Source of the DNA: Lachnospiraceae bacterium MD308
GTDB lineage: Bacteria; Bacillota; Clostridia; Lachnospirales; Lachnospiraceae
Length of the DNA stretch: 64,000 bases
Assembly (NCBI GenBank): GCA_010206225.2
Contig: VIQU02000004.1
Coordinates: 62,001-126,000, forward strand
Direction of reading: 5' to 3'
In this document: in pieces, positions 51,039 through 58,756 of the stretch
Position numbering within the stretch: position 1 is the stretch's first letter
Layout: each line of letters begins with the position of its first letter
Notes under the pieces: generated by a model
Told to the model about the DNA's origin: nothing
The model's database searches: none
What the model saw: only the letters and a program-made list of their open reading frames with translations
Made by a program: the position numbers and the translations under genes

Positions 51039-51798
51039 CGCAGTTCAGCTCCTTCCATATCAGGTTGAAATAATTTTTAAATTCCAGAGAGTTTCGACGG
51101 TTTAAAGGGGTATCTTGCCCAAGGTCGAAGATCAAAGGGATCGTCTGGCGTATGGATGCCGGTCTTCCGGATAATATGATCACACGGTCTGCGAGAGAGA
51201 CGGCTTCTGATAAATCATGGGTTACGAGGAGTGCGGATTTTCCTTCCTGTCGGATGATCTGACCGATATCATCGCCTACTGTCAGCCGTGTCTGGTAATC
51301 GAGGGCAGAGAATGGTTCGTCGAGCAGCAGGATATCCGGCTCCAGTACCAAAGTGCGGATCAGCGCGGCGCGCTGGCGCATTCCTCCAGAGAGCTCGGAG
51401 GGGTGGGAATTTTCAAAGCTTTTAAGTCCGTAGATGTCCAAAAGCTCATGCGCCCTTGCCTTTGTCTTTGCGGAGAGCATGTGCTGTACTTCTAAGCCCA
51501 GCAGGACGTTGTGGTAGATCGTCCGCCACTCGAAAAGCTCGTCGTGCTGCAGCATGTATCCGATATTTGTCGTGCTTTCTCTCAAATACTTTCCGTTGAT
51601 TTTGATCAGTCCTTTCTCTGGAGTGATCAGTCCGGCAATCAGTGACAGAAGCGTTGATTTGCCGCAGCCGGACGGTCCGACGATCGCTACGAATTCTCCC
51701 TTGTTTAGTGAAAATGAAATATCTGTAAGGGCGGGAGTCTCGCCGTCCAGCGTGTGATAAGTATAGTGGATATTCTTAAGTTCCAGTACTTGATCCAT
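51031..51798 (-). CDS. ABC transporter ATP-binding protein (SsuB/TauB type)
   Basis: 255 residues. Walker A GPSGCGKST (about 39-47), signature LSGGMRQRAAL (about 139), Walker B ILLLDEPFSALD and the H-loop VTHDLSEA are intact. It energises the permease encoded next to it. It is preceded by GGAGGT on the minus strand. The set lacks a binding protein, so the substrate cannot be judged from context. Confidence 0.93.
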   Translation of the reverse strand: MDQVLELKNIHYTYHTLDGETPALTDISFSLNKGEFVAIVGPSGCGKSTLLSLIAGLITPEKGLIKINGKYLRESTTNIGYMLQHDELFEWRTIYHNVLLGLEVQHMLSAKTKARAHELLDIYGLKSFENSHPSELSGGMRQRAALIRTLVLEPDILLLDEPFSALDYQTRLTVGDDIGQIIRQEGKSALLVTHDLSEAVSLADRVIILSGRPASIRQTIPLIFDLGQDTPLNRRNSLEFKNYFNLIWKELNCDE

Positions 51799-51892
51799 AG
51801 ATAATACCTCCGATATGCAGGAATGGGATACGTTCCCCGTGAATATATATTAGTCTATTCAAAAATTCCCGATACGTTCTGTCAGAAGTTGA

Positions 51893-51991
51893 TTTGAGTC
51901 CTGATTTTAGGGTACTGCTTTGAGTCCGGCAGTTTGTTGACAAGACATATCCCTTATGATATATTAAAAACACTGGGATTATCTTTGAGTC
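51893..51991 (+). repeat. Three direct copies of TTTGAGTC upstream of the membrane protein gene
   Basis: The octamer occurs at 51893-51900, 51919-51926 and 51984-51991, flanking the promoter at 51937-51965. Two copies lie upstream of it and one downstream. They may be regulator sites for the plus-strand gene or for the divergent ABC operon. Confidence 0.45.
51937..51965 (+). promoter_or_regulatory. Promoter of the GT-C-like membrane protein gene
   Basis: TTGACA (51937-51942), 17 bases, TATATT (51960-51965). Confidence 0.8.
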
Positions 51992-52009
51992 TGCTAGATG
52001 GAGAGTGCT

Positions 52010-53689
52010 ATGAAGAAACTGGATTCTTTTATTTTAACTCATAAAAATAAACTGGGATTTTCTGTTGCTTTGAATATTCTGGTTTTTGTTTTTTATATGC
52101 TTATTTTTTATCCTGTATATGAGACGAATGATGATGGCGGTTTGTTGGCTTTAGTCAGCGGGATCAAGGGCGTACATGATCCTCATATGGTTTATATCAA
52201 TACAGTTCTGGGACATTTTTTTGCCTTTTTATATGGCTTGAACCAGTCGGTTCCCTGGTACGCTCTCATGCAGTATATTTTGCTTTTCTGCTCTTTTACG
52301 GCGATTACGTATGTATTGTTAAATAGATTAGAACCTGCAGCTTCCGTTTGGCTTGTTATGAGCTTCCTGCTGTTTTTTGCATATGAGGGATATATAAAAA
52401 TACAATATACTAAGTCCGCAGGTATTATCACTGCGGGGGGATTAACATTGCTGTTCTATGTATTCTTTCAACAAAAGCGCAGAATAGTACCTTATATTCT
52501 GGGGTTTATTCTTGCCCTGACAGGCTCCATGTACAGAATAAGCCAGTTTCTCTGTGAACTGGGACTTTTTACCGGAGTAGGCATATATTTTCTCGTTTGC
52601 CTGAAAACCATTGCGCCCGACAAAGAGAGAAAACAGCTTTTGAAATGTATCGGATCCTTTCTTATACTGCTTTTAGTGGCTGCCGGTTTCTGGGCGGTTG
52701 ACAAGTCGGCTTATCAGACGGAAGAATGGGACTATTATTTGGATTATAATAGTGCAAGAGTGGAACTTTTGGATTACGGTTTTCCAAATTACAGTGAAAA
52801 TAAAGACGCTTATCTGGAACTCGGTCTTGATGCTTCTGCATATAAACTGTTTAAAGGCTGGACACATTCTGACAGTGAAAAAATCACGGTTGATGTCATG
52901 CAGGGACTGATCGGTCTTAAGACTCCCAAAGCTTTCGACGTCTCTTTGATGAAAGGCTTTCTCAAAAGTATGGTCAAAGGTTTGTTTAAAAAACCTGTCT
53001 TTTGGTGCTTTCTTCTTGTTTTGGGTTTTTGGATGATCTGCGGAAAACACTCGGCCGGTACTTTTTGTACCCTTATATATGAAGGAGCTTTTATCGGAGG
53101 CTTATATCTGTTCCTTTACTATCGAGGCAGATACCTTTTGAATCGTGTCGATGTGGGCATCTGGCTGGCTGCCGTCATCGTAGTATTCTGGATGTTTGAC
53201 AGGATAAAACCGATTTTTGGGGGTGCGGCCGGCATCTTTCTCTTGAGTTTTGTACTTTTGCTTACTCAATACAAATGGCATGATAACTGGCGTATCAGTA
53301 AAGAAGCTGACGCTGTTAAGAGCAAGCTTGCTATGTGGGAAGTTATTGAGACGATCGATGCAGATGATTCGCATCTGTATCTTACGAAAAACGGGACGAT
53401 TTCCTTTTTTAAAGCTTATGGTATTTTTGACAGCGTGCCTTTTGGCATTGGTGACAATCTCTATTCCCTTGGCGGATGGACGGCACAGACGCCTACATAT
53501 ATGGGCGTTCTGGAAAGATATCATGTGACCAATCCTTTTCGAGACATGATTGGTAATGACAGCGTATATCTCGTTGATAATAATATTGATCTGACAATGG
53601 AATATATTCATACCTGGTACGACGCGGATGCGGTTGCGGTTCAGGTGGATACAATCGGCAAATTTAAAATCTATCAAATAAAGAAATAA
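52010..53689 (+). CDS. Polytopic membrane protein, possibly a GT-C type glycosyltransferase
   Basis: 559 residues with about 11 membrane segments; family not recognised with certainty. The first segment (about 15-35) is followed by an outward loop with YETNDDGGLLALVSG, an acidic pair in the position where GT-C enzymes bind the lipid-phosphate sugar. A soluble C-terminal part (about 435-559) may face outside. It could attach sugars to an envelope polymer. ATG 52010 has GGAG seven bases upstream and gives a proper N-terminal MKKLDSF; ATG 51998 lacks a site. It is a single-gene unit with its own promoter and terminator, and is more AT-rich than its neighbours. Confidence 0.7.
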   Translation: MKKLDSFILTHKNKLGFSVALNILVFVFYMLIFYPVYETNDDGGLLALVSGIKGVHDPHMVYINTVLGHFFAFLYGLNQSVPWYALMQYILLFCSFTAITYVLLNRLEPAASVWLVMSFLLFFAYEGYIKIQYTKSAGIITAGGLTLLFYVFFQQKRRIVPYILGFILALTGSMYRISQFLCELGLFTGVGIYFLVCLKTIAPDKERKQLLKCIGSFLILLLVAAGFWAVDKSAYQTEEWDYYLDYNSARVELLDYGFPNYSENKDAYLELGLDASAYKLFKGWTHSDSEKITVDVMQGLIGLKTPKAFDVSLMKGFLKSMVKGLFKKPVFWCFLLVLGFWMICGKHSAGTFCTLIYEGAFIGGLYLFLYYRGRYLLNRVDVGIWLAAVIVVFWMFDRIKPIFGGAAGIFLLSFVLLLTQYKWHDNWRISKEADAVKSKLAMWEVIETIDADDSHLYLTKNGTISFFKAYGIFDSVPFGIGDNLYSLGGWTAQTPTYMGVLERYHVTNPFRDMIGNDSVYLVDNNIDLTMEYIHTWYDADAVAVQVDTIGKFKIYQIKK

Positions 53690-53708
53690 GACTGTATAAA
53701 AGGACAAG

Positions 53709-53742
53709 AAAAAACGACCACTGACGGTATGGTCGTTTTTTT
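53709..53742. terminator. Bidirectional terminator between the membrane protein gene and rpsT
   Basis: AAAACGACCA (53711-53720) pairs with TGGTCGTTTT (53730-53739). It is flanked by A-runs on one side and T-runs on the other, so it serves both strands. Confidence 0.9.
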
Positions 53743-53763
53743 AATTCTATCTTCTATACTTAA

Positions 53764-54027
53764 TTAAGCAATCCCATTGACAGCTTTAGCAAGACGGGAA
53801 ATCTTTCTGGAGCAGGTGTTCTTGTGATAAACGCCTTTGCTGCCTGCTTTATTAATCTCAGTGACAGCAACTTTGAGTGCAGCCTTTGCAGCTTCAGCAT
53901 CTCCATTAGAAACAGCGGTCTCTACTTTCTTAATGCAAGTCTTTACTTTAGATTTGATTGCTTTATTTCTTGCAGCCTTTGTTTCGTTTACTAAGATTCT
54001 TTTCTTTGCAGATTTAATATTAGCCAA
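53764..54027 (-). CDS. rpsT: 30S ribosomal protein S20 (TTG start)
   Basis: 87 residues, full length, very basic: ANIKSAKKRILVNETKAARN after the start. It binds 16S rRNA early in assembly. The start is TTG 54027, since GGAGGTGG lies just upstream and the S20 N-terminus begins there; the in-frame ATG at 54093 would add 22 residues not found in S20. TTG starts are typical of rpsT and are thought to help autoregulation. It is divergent from gpr. Confidence 0.96.
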   Translation of the reverse strand: MANIKSAKKRILVNETKAARNKAIKSKVKTCIKKVETAVSNGDAEAAKAALKVAVTEINKAGSKGVYHKNTCSRKISRLAKAVNGIA

Positions 54028-54075
54028 TTTGTCCACCTCCGATATATTATTTCGACTTTGTAAATCGATGACCCG

Positions 54076-54108
54076 TTCGTTAGATCCGGACACGGACGTT
54101 CTAACGAA
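54076..54108 (-). promoter_or_regulatory. Hairpin in the rpsT leader
   Basis: TTCGTTAGA and TCTAACGAA form a perfect 9-bp stem in the leader between the promoter and the TTG start. It may be an S20 autoregulatory structure, but this is not established. Confidence 0.5.
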
Positions 54109-54120
54109 ACATACGAATTT

Positions 54121-54149
54121 ATTTTATTCCAACCTCCTTGTTCTGTCAA
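54121..54149 (-). promoter_or_regulatory. Promoter of rpsT
   Basis: On the minus strand TTGACA (54149-54144), 17 bases, TAAAAT (54126-54121). Confidence 0.8.
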
Positions 54150-54213
54150 TACATATTTCATGAAATATTGTAAAAACTATTCATTAAACAGCTGAAACGA
54201 GGAGGCTTTTTTG

Positions 54214-55188
54214 ATGATTGAAAAGTATAGCGTAAGAACTGACCTTGCATTAGAGCAGAAGGAGAGATTTGAATCAGATAACGTGGAAGTACAGGGCGTC
54301 GTGCTGGAGGAGGAGTATGATGAGGAGCGGGAGATACGGATAACAACCGTAAAGATTGAGACGGAAAACGGCGCAAGGACGATGGGGAAGCCTGTCGGCA
54401 CGTATATTACAATGGAGGCGCCGAATATGACGGTTCCCGACGAGGGCTATCATGAGGAGATCTCTGAGGAACTGCTAAAACATATGAAACAGTTTGCTAA
54501 GCTGGAAAAGGAGGATTACGCTGTTCTTGTGGTGGGGCTCGGCAATCGGAAGGTGACGCCGGATGCTCTTGGTCCTTATGTGGTGGATAATCTGAACATT
54601 ACAAGACATATCGTGAAGGAATACGGAAAATATGCGATGGGAGAGGAGCAGGCGCATCTGATCAGCGCCATTGTTCCCGGGGTGATGGGACAGACCGGCA
54701 TGGAGTCCGTAGAGATCATCCGCGGCATTGTAAATGAGACGAAGCCAGATCTGATTATTGCGATTGATGCTCTGGCGGCGCGAAGCTCAAGGAGACTTAA
54801 CAGCACGATACAGATTGCGGATACAGGCATCAATCCAGGTTCCGGTGTGGGAAATCATCGCAACGCTATCACAAAAGAGACCGTCGGCGTCCCGGTCATA
54901 GCCATAGGAGTGCCGACAGTTGTGGATGCTGCTACTATTGTCAATGATACAATGGAGAATCTCATTGAAGCGCTGGAAAATTCTGAGACACTCCGCGGGG
55001 TGAGTGTAGTCATGCAGGGCTACAATGCAGCAGAAAAATACGAGTTGATAAAAGAACTGATCTCCCCTCATCTGAACGGCCTTTTCGTTACCCCAAAAGA
55101 TATCGATGAGACGGTAAAGCGTATAAGCTACACAATTTCTGAGTCGCTTAACATGCTTTTTTCAGGAGGACATGCACATAATCATTAA
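54214..55188 (+). CDS. gpr: Germination protease GPR (spore protease)
   Basis: 324 residues. Typical stretches of the A25 aspartic-like spore protease are YSVRTDLALEQKE at the N-terminus (end of the propeptide), VVGLGNRKVTPDALGP, VPGVMGQTGMES, AIDALAARSSRRLN and TGINPGSGVGNHR. It degrades small acid-soluble proteins in germinating spores and is made in the forespore as a zymogen. AGGAGG lies 8 bases before ATG 54214; a TTG directly precedes that ATG. It stands before spoIIP, an order common in Clostridia. I could not define a sigma-G promoter. Confidence 0.97.
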   Translation: MIEKYSVRTDLALEQKERFESDNVEVQGVVLEEEYDEEREIRITTVKIETENGARTMGKPVGTYITMEAPNMTVPDEGYHEEISEELLKHMKQFAKLEKEDYAVLVVGLGNRKVTPDALGPYVVDNLNITRHIVKEYGKYAMGEEQAHLISAIVPGVMGQTGMESVEIIRGIVNETKPDLIIAIDALAARSSRRLNSTIQIADTGINPGSGVGNHRNAITKETVGVPVIAIGVPTVVDAATIVNDTMENLIEALENSETLRGVSVVMQGYNAAEKYELIKELISPHLNGLFVTPKDIDETVKRISYTISESLNMLFSGGHAHNH

Positions 55189-55208
55189 AAATGCATCATA
55201 TGATACTA

Positions 55209-55263
55209 GGGATTCAAAGTCATACGCTCCATGCTTGCATGAGAGCGTATGACCTTGAATCCC
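55209..55263. repeat. Long near-perfect inverted repeat after gpr
   Basis: GGGATTCAA-A-GTCATACGCTC-CATGC pairs with GCATG-A-GAGCGTATGAC-C-TTGAATCCC around a TT loop. That is about 25 pairs with one mismatch and one bulge. No T-run follows, so it is not an ordinary terminator. It directly abuts the tandem repeat. Confidence 0.85.
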
Positions 55264-55266
55264 GCA

Positions 55267-55474
55267 AAACATGAAAAAGGAGCCCGAAGGGCGGATTTTG
55301 AATGTTTTGGAGGATTGCGAGAGCACGAAGTGCGAAGAAATCCGTAAGTATCATGCCCGCAGGAAGAGAGTGAAACATGAAAAAGGAGCCCGAAGGGCGG
55401 ATTTTGAATGTTTTGGAGGATTGCGAGAGCACGAAGTGCGAAGAAATCCGTAAGTATCATGCCCGAAGGAAGAG
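55267..55474. repeat. Two tandem copies of a 102-bp fold-back repeat, period 106
   Basis: 55267-55368 and 55373-55474 are identical except for one base (55360 C versus 55466 A). Each copy can fold. GCCC-GAA-GGGC is a hairpin. CGGATTT pairs with AAATCCG around an inner GCAC-GAA-GTGC hairpin. The open frames through this region on either strand look like repeat translation, not genes. The high identity suggests recent duplication or active copying. Confidence 0.88.
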
Positions 55475-55502
55475 GAGCAGAGCGTAGTAAGGAGCGTGGA
55501 TA

Positions 55503-56693
55503 GTGAATCAGAGAAAGAGAATCAGTCAGGTATTGTTTATTATTTTTCTGTGTGTATTCGTTTTATACATGGGAATCCATATGAATATCGGAATTTCTGA
55601 TGAGATGGAGATGTATCTGGGCAGTGTCTTTTTGCGTCAGGCGGAAAAGACTTATCTGCCTGAGTTTTCGTATGCTTCGGAAGGGGGCGGCCCCCTTCCG
55701 GAGCAATGGGTGACAGAATGCGCCGCCTGTCTGCTCCCGCTCGGTACCTATGTCTCAGAGACGACGCCGTTAGACATGGAAGTGGAAGACAGCGCCACCT
55801 ATGAGATGATTCTTAAGCAGCAGGCCAATGATGAGAACGCGGTGGATGAGAATGGAAATCTGATTGAGGATAAGACGGCCGAAGCCGAGAAGAAGCAGGT
55901 GCCCAAGGAAACGGCGAAACAGGTAGATACATCGAAAGAGAAGCTTTCGGATTTCGAGTATCTTGTCAGCAATTTTTACACGGTTGACGGCACCACTTCA
56001 GTCAGCGCAAAAGATCTGGATGCAAACAAGCTTCTGGCAAAGAGTATGAAGCTTGACAAAAAGAAGAAGGGGCCGAAGGTGCTGATCTATCACACCCATT
56101 CGCAGGAAGATTTTAAAGATTCTAAAAAAGGTGATCCGAATACAACGATTATGGGTATGGGCGCTTACCTTTCAAAGCTTTTGAATGATACATATGGAAT
56201 TGAGACTATTCATCATGAAGGGGTATACGATCTAATCGACGGGGAAATGGACCGGAGCAAGGCATACCAGCTGGCAGAGAAGCAGGTGATAAAGATTTTA
56301 AAAGCGAATCCCAGCATTGAAGTTGTGATAGACCTTCACCGGGACGGAGTGGGAAGTTCCACGCATCTGGTGACGGATATCAATGGAAAACAGACGGCGC
56401 AGATTATGTTCTTTAACGGTATGAGCCGTACAAAGGCCAACGGTGACATTGCATATCTTCACAATCCATACATAGAAGACAATCTGGCATTTTCCCTGCA
56501 GATGCAGATTGCGGCTGCAAAGCTCTATCCGGGCTTTACAAGACATATTTACCTTAAGAGCTATCGGTATAATCTACATCTGAAGCCAAAGTCTCTCCTG
56601 ATCGAAGCCGGGGCACAGACGAATACGGTGGAGGAGATGAGAAATGCTATGGAGGCTCTTGCAAAAGTATTGAACGAATGTGTAAATAAATAA
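55503..56693 (+). CDS. spoIIP: Stage II sporulation protein P
   Basis: 396 residues. An N-terminal membrane anchor (about 9-27) is followed by a variable, acidic linker and the C-terminal amidase/endopeptidase domain (about 190-396). Domain marks are KVLIYHTHSQEDF (metal His), VVIDLHRDGVG and SLLIEAGAQTNT. It acts with SpoIID and SpoIIM in peptidoglycan remodelling during engulfment. GTG 55503 is used since AAGGAG lies 8 bases upstream and the hydrophobic anchor then follows at once. It comes after gpr across a repeat-filled gap. Confidence 0.95.
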   Translation: MNQRKRISQVLFIIFLCVFVLYMGIHMNIGISDEMEMYLGSVFLRQAEKTYLPEFSYASEGGGPLPEQWVTECAACLLPLGTYVSETTPLDMEVEDSATYEMILKQQANDENAVDENGNLIEDKTAEAEKKQVPKETAKQVDTSKEKLSDFEYLVSNFYTVDGTTSVSAKDLDANKLLAKSMKLDKKKKGPKVLIYHTHSQEDFKDSKKGDPNTTIMGMGAYLSKLLNDTYGIETIHHEGVYDLIDGEMDRSKAYQLAEKQVIKILKANPSIEVVIDLHRDGVGSSTHLVTDINGKQTAQIMFFNGMSRTKANGDIAYLHNPYIEDNLAFSLQMQIAAAKLYPGFTRHIYLKSYRYNLHLKPKSLLIEAGAQTNTVEEMRNAMEALAKVLNECVNK

Positions 56694-56731
56694 CGGAACA
56701 CACCATGTAGTGTGAATCTTGAAAAAAATGT

Positions 56732-56760
56732 TTGCGCACTACTAGATTTTGTGCTAATAT
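56732..56760 (+). promoter_or_regulatory. Promoter of the parE-parC operon
   Basis: TTGCGC (56732-56737), 17 bases, TAATAT (56755-56760). Confidence 0.6.
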
Positions 56761-56799
56761 AGAAAAAGTATGGATAAGTGCGTGAAAGGGTATGTTGAA

Positions 56800-58722
56800 A
56801 TGGCGAAAAGAGATACATATGATGCAGGCAGCATTGCGGTGTTAGAGGGCTTGGAGGCGGTCAGGAAGCGCCCCGGCATGTATATAGGAAGCGTGTCAAC
56901 AAAGGGGCTGAACCATCTGATTTATGAGATTGTAGATAATGCGGTGGATGAGCATTTGGCGGGCTTCTGCAGTGAGATAAGGGTTACTCTGGAGAAAGAC
57001 GGATCGGCGACAGTCTCTGATAACGGGCGCGGCGTGCCGGTAGATCTTCATGCAAAGGGCGTATCCGCGGAGCGGGTTGTGTATACGACGCTGCATGCCG
57101 GAGGAAAGTTTGATGACTCTGCGTATAAGACCAGCGGAGGGCTTCACGGAGTAGGTTCCTCGGTTGTCAATGCATTGTCCGCCTATATGGATGTGCAGGT
57201 AAGCCGGGGCGGAGAGATCCACCACGACCGTTATGAACGGGGGATTCCGGTAGTTGAGCTTGCGGGCGGACTGCTCCCGGTAATCGGGAAGACGAAGAAG
57301 ACGGGGACGAAGATTAATTTCCTGCCTGACGATACGATATTTGAAAAGACGAAGTTTCGGGCGGAAGAAGTCAAGAGCCGTATGCACGAGACAACGTATC
57401 TGAATCCCAGACTTACGATTATCTTTGAAGATCTTCGGGAGGATAAGCGGGAAAGAATCGTTTATCACGAGCCGGACGGGATTCTCGGATTTATCAGAGA
57501 ACTGAATTCTAAGAAAGAGCCGGTACACGAACCGGTTTATTATAAAGGCGAGTCGGATGGAATCGAGGTGGAAGCGGCATTTCAGTATGTCAATGAGTTC
57601 CATGAAAATGTGCTTGGATTCTGCAACAATATCTACAATGGCGAGGGGGGCACCCATCTGACGGGTTTTAAGACTACATTTACCTCGGCCATCAACCAGT
57701 ATGCCAGAGAGATTGGGATACTGAAGGAAAAGGATGCGAATTTTACGGGAGCGGATGTGAGAAACGGTATGACGGCCATTATCTCGATCAAGCATCCGGA
57801 TCCCCGATTTGAGGGGCAGACGAAGACGAAGCTTGACAATCCGGATGCGGCGAAAGCCGTCAGCAAAGTGACGGGAGAGGAGATTGTCCGTTACTTTGAC
57901 CGAAATCTTGAGAGTCTGAAGAAGGTGATCGGCTGTGCAGAGAAAGCGGCGAAGATCCGAAAGACCGAAGAGAGAGCAAAGACGAATCTTCTTACGAAGC
58001 AGAAATATTCTTTTGACAGCAACGGTAAGCTTGCTAATTGCGAGAGCCGGGACGCTGAGAAATGTGAGATTTTTATCGTGGAGGGAGACTCGGCGGGGGG
58101 CTCGGCAAAGACTGCCAGAGACCGGATGTATCAGGCGATTCTTCCGATCCGCGGGAAGATTCTGAATGTGGAGAAGGCGAGTATCGATAAAGTGCTTGCC
58201 AATGCAGAGATTAAGACGATGATCAATGCGTTTGGCTGCGGTTTCTCGGAAGGGTACGGCAATGATTTTGATATCAGCAAGCTCCGCTATGACAAGATCA
58301 TCATTATGGCGGATGCAGATGTGGACGGCGCACATATTTCCACGTTACTTCTGACTCTGTTCTACCGTTTCATGCCGGAACTGATCTACGAGGGGCATGT
58401 GTATATCGCCATGCCTCCGCTCTATAAGGCCATGCCGAAGAAGGGCGAGGAGGAATACCTCTACGATGATAAGGCGCTTGAGAGATACAGAAAGAGCCAC
58501 GACGGTCCTTTTACCTTACAGCGCTACAAAGGTCTTGGGGAGATGGATGCAGAGCAGCTTTGGGATACGACGCTGAACCCAAAGACAAGGATTCTTAAGC
58601 TTGTTGAGATCGAGGACGCAAGGATGGCGTCAGGTATTACGGAGATGCTGATGGGGACGGAGGTCCCGCCGAGACGTACGTTTATTTATGAAAATGCGAC
58701 GGAGGCCGAATTGGATATTTAG
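56800..58722 (+). CDS. parE: Type II topoisomerase ATPase subunit (ParE/GyrB family)
   Basis: 640 residues. The GHKL ATPase has EIVDNAVDEHLAG, DNGRGVPVD and GGLHGVGSSVVNALS; the transducer domain has QTKTKLDNP near residue 340; the TOPRIM domain has EGDSAGGSA and MADADVDGAHI. It drives strand passage with the subunit encoded next to it. It is placed next to sporulation genes and not beside dnaN/recF, so it is the second topoisomerase pair, most likely topoisomerase IV, though the family is hard to split by eye. ATG 56800 (AAAGGG upstream) is preferred over ATG 56770. Confidence 0.9.
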   Translation: MAKRDTYDAGSIAVLEGLEAVRKRPGMYIGSVSTKGLNHLIYEIVDNAVDEHLAGFCSEIRVTLEKDGSATVSDNGRGVPVDLHAKGVSAERVVYTTLHAGGKFDDSAYKTSGGLHGVGSSVVNALSAYMDVQVSRGGEIHHDRYERGIPVVELAGGLLPVIGKTKKTGTKINFLPDDTIFEKTKFRAEEVKSRMHETTYLNPRLTIIFEDLREDKRERIVYHEPDGILGFIRELNSKKEPVHEPVYYKGESDGIEVEAAFQYVNEFHENVLGFCNNIYNGEGGTHLTGFKTTFTSAINQYAREIGILKEKDANFTGADVRNGMTAIISIKHPDPRFEGQTKTKLDNPDAAKAVSKVTGEEIVRYFDRNLESLKKVIGCAEKAAKIRKTEERAKTNLLTKQKYSFDSNGKLANCESRDAEKCEIFIVEGDSAGGSAKTARDRMYQAILPIRGKILNVEKASIDKVLANAEIKTMINAFGCGFSEGYGNDFDISKLRYDKIIIMADADVDGAHISTLLLTLFYRFMPELIYEGHVYIAMPPLYKAMPKKGEEEYLYDDKALERYRKSHDGPFTLQRYKGLGEMDAEQLWDTTLNPKTRILKLVEIEDARMASGITEMLMGTEVPPRRTFIYENATEAELDI

Positions 58723-58756
58723 CGGCGTAACTCTGCCTGATTAAGGAGAAAAGAAT

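Noticed and set aside
55206-55460. 84-codon minus-strand frame through the gpr-spoIIP repeats
   Set aside because: It is a translation of the tandem repeat, with the same phrase appearing in two frames; the DNA shows RNA-like fold-back structure and not coding character.
56896-58335. 479-codon minus-strand frame inside parE
   Set aside because: Antisense to a fully conserved topoisomerase gene; no family similarity and no ribosome site.
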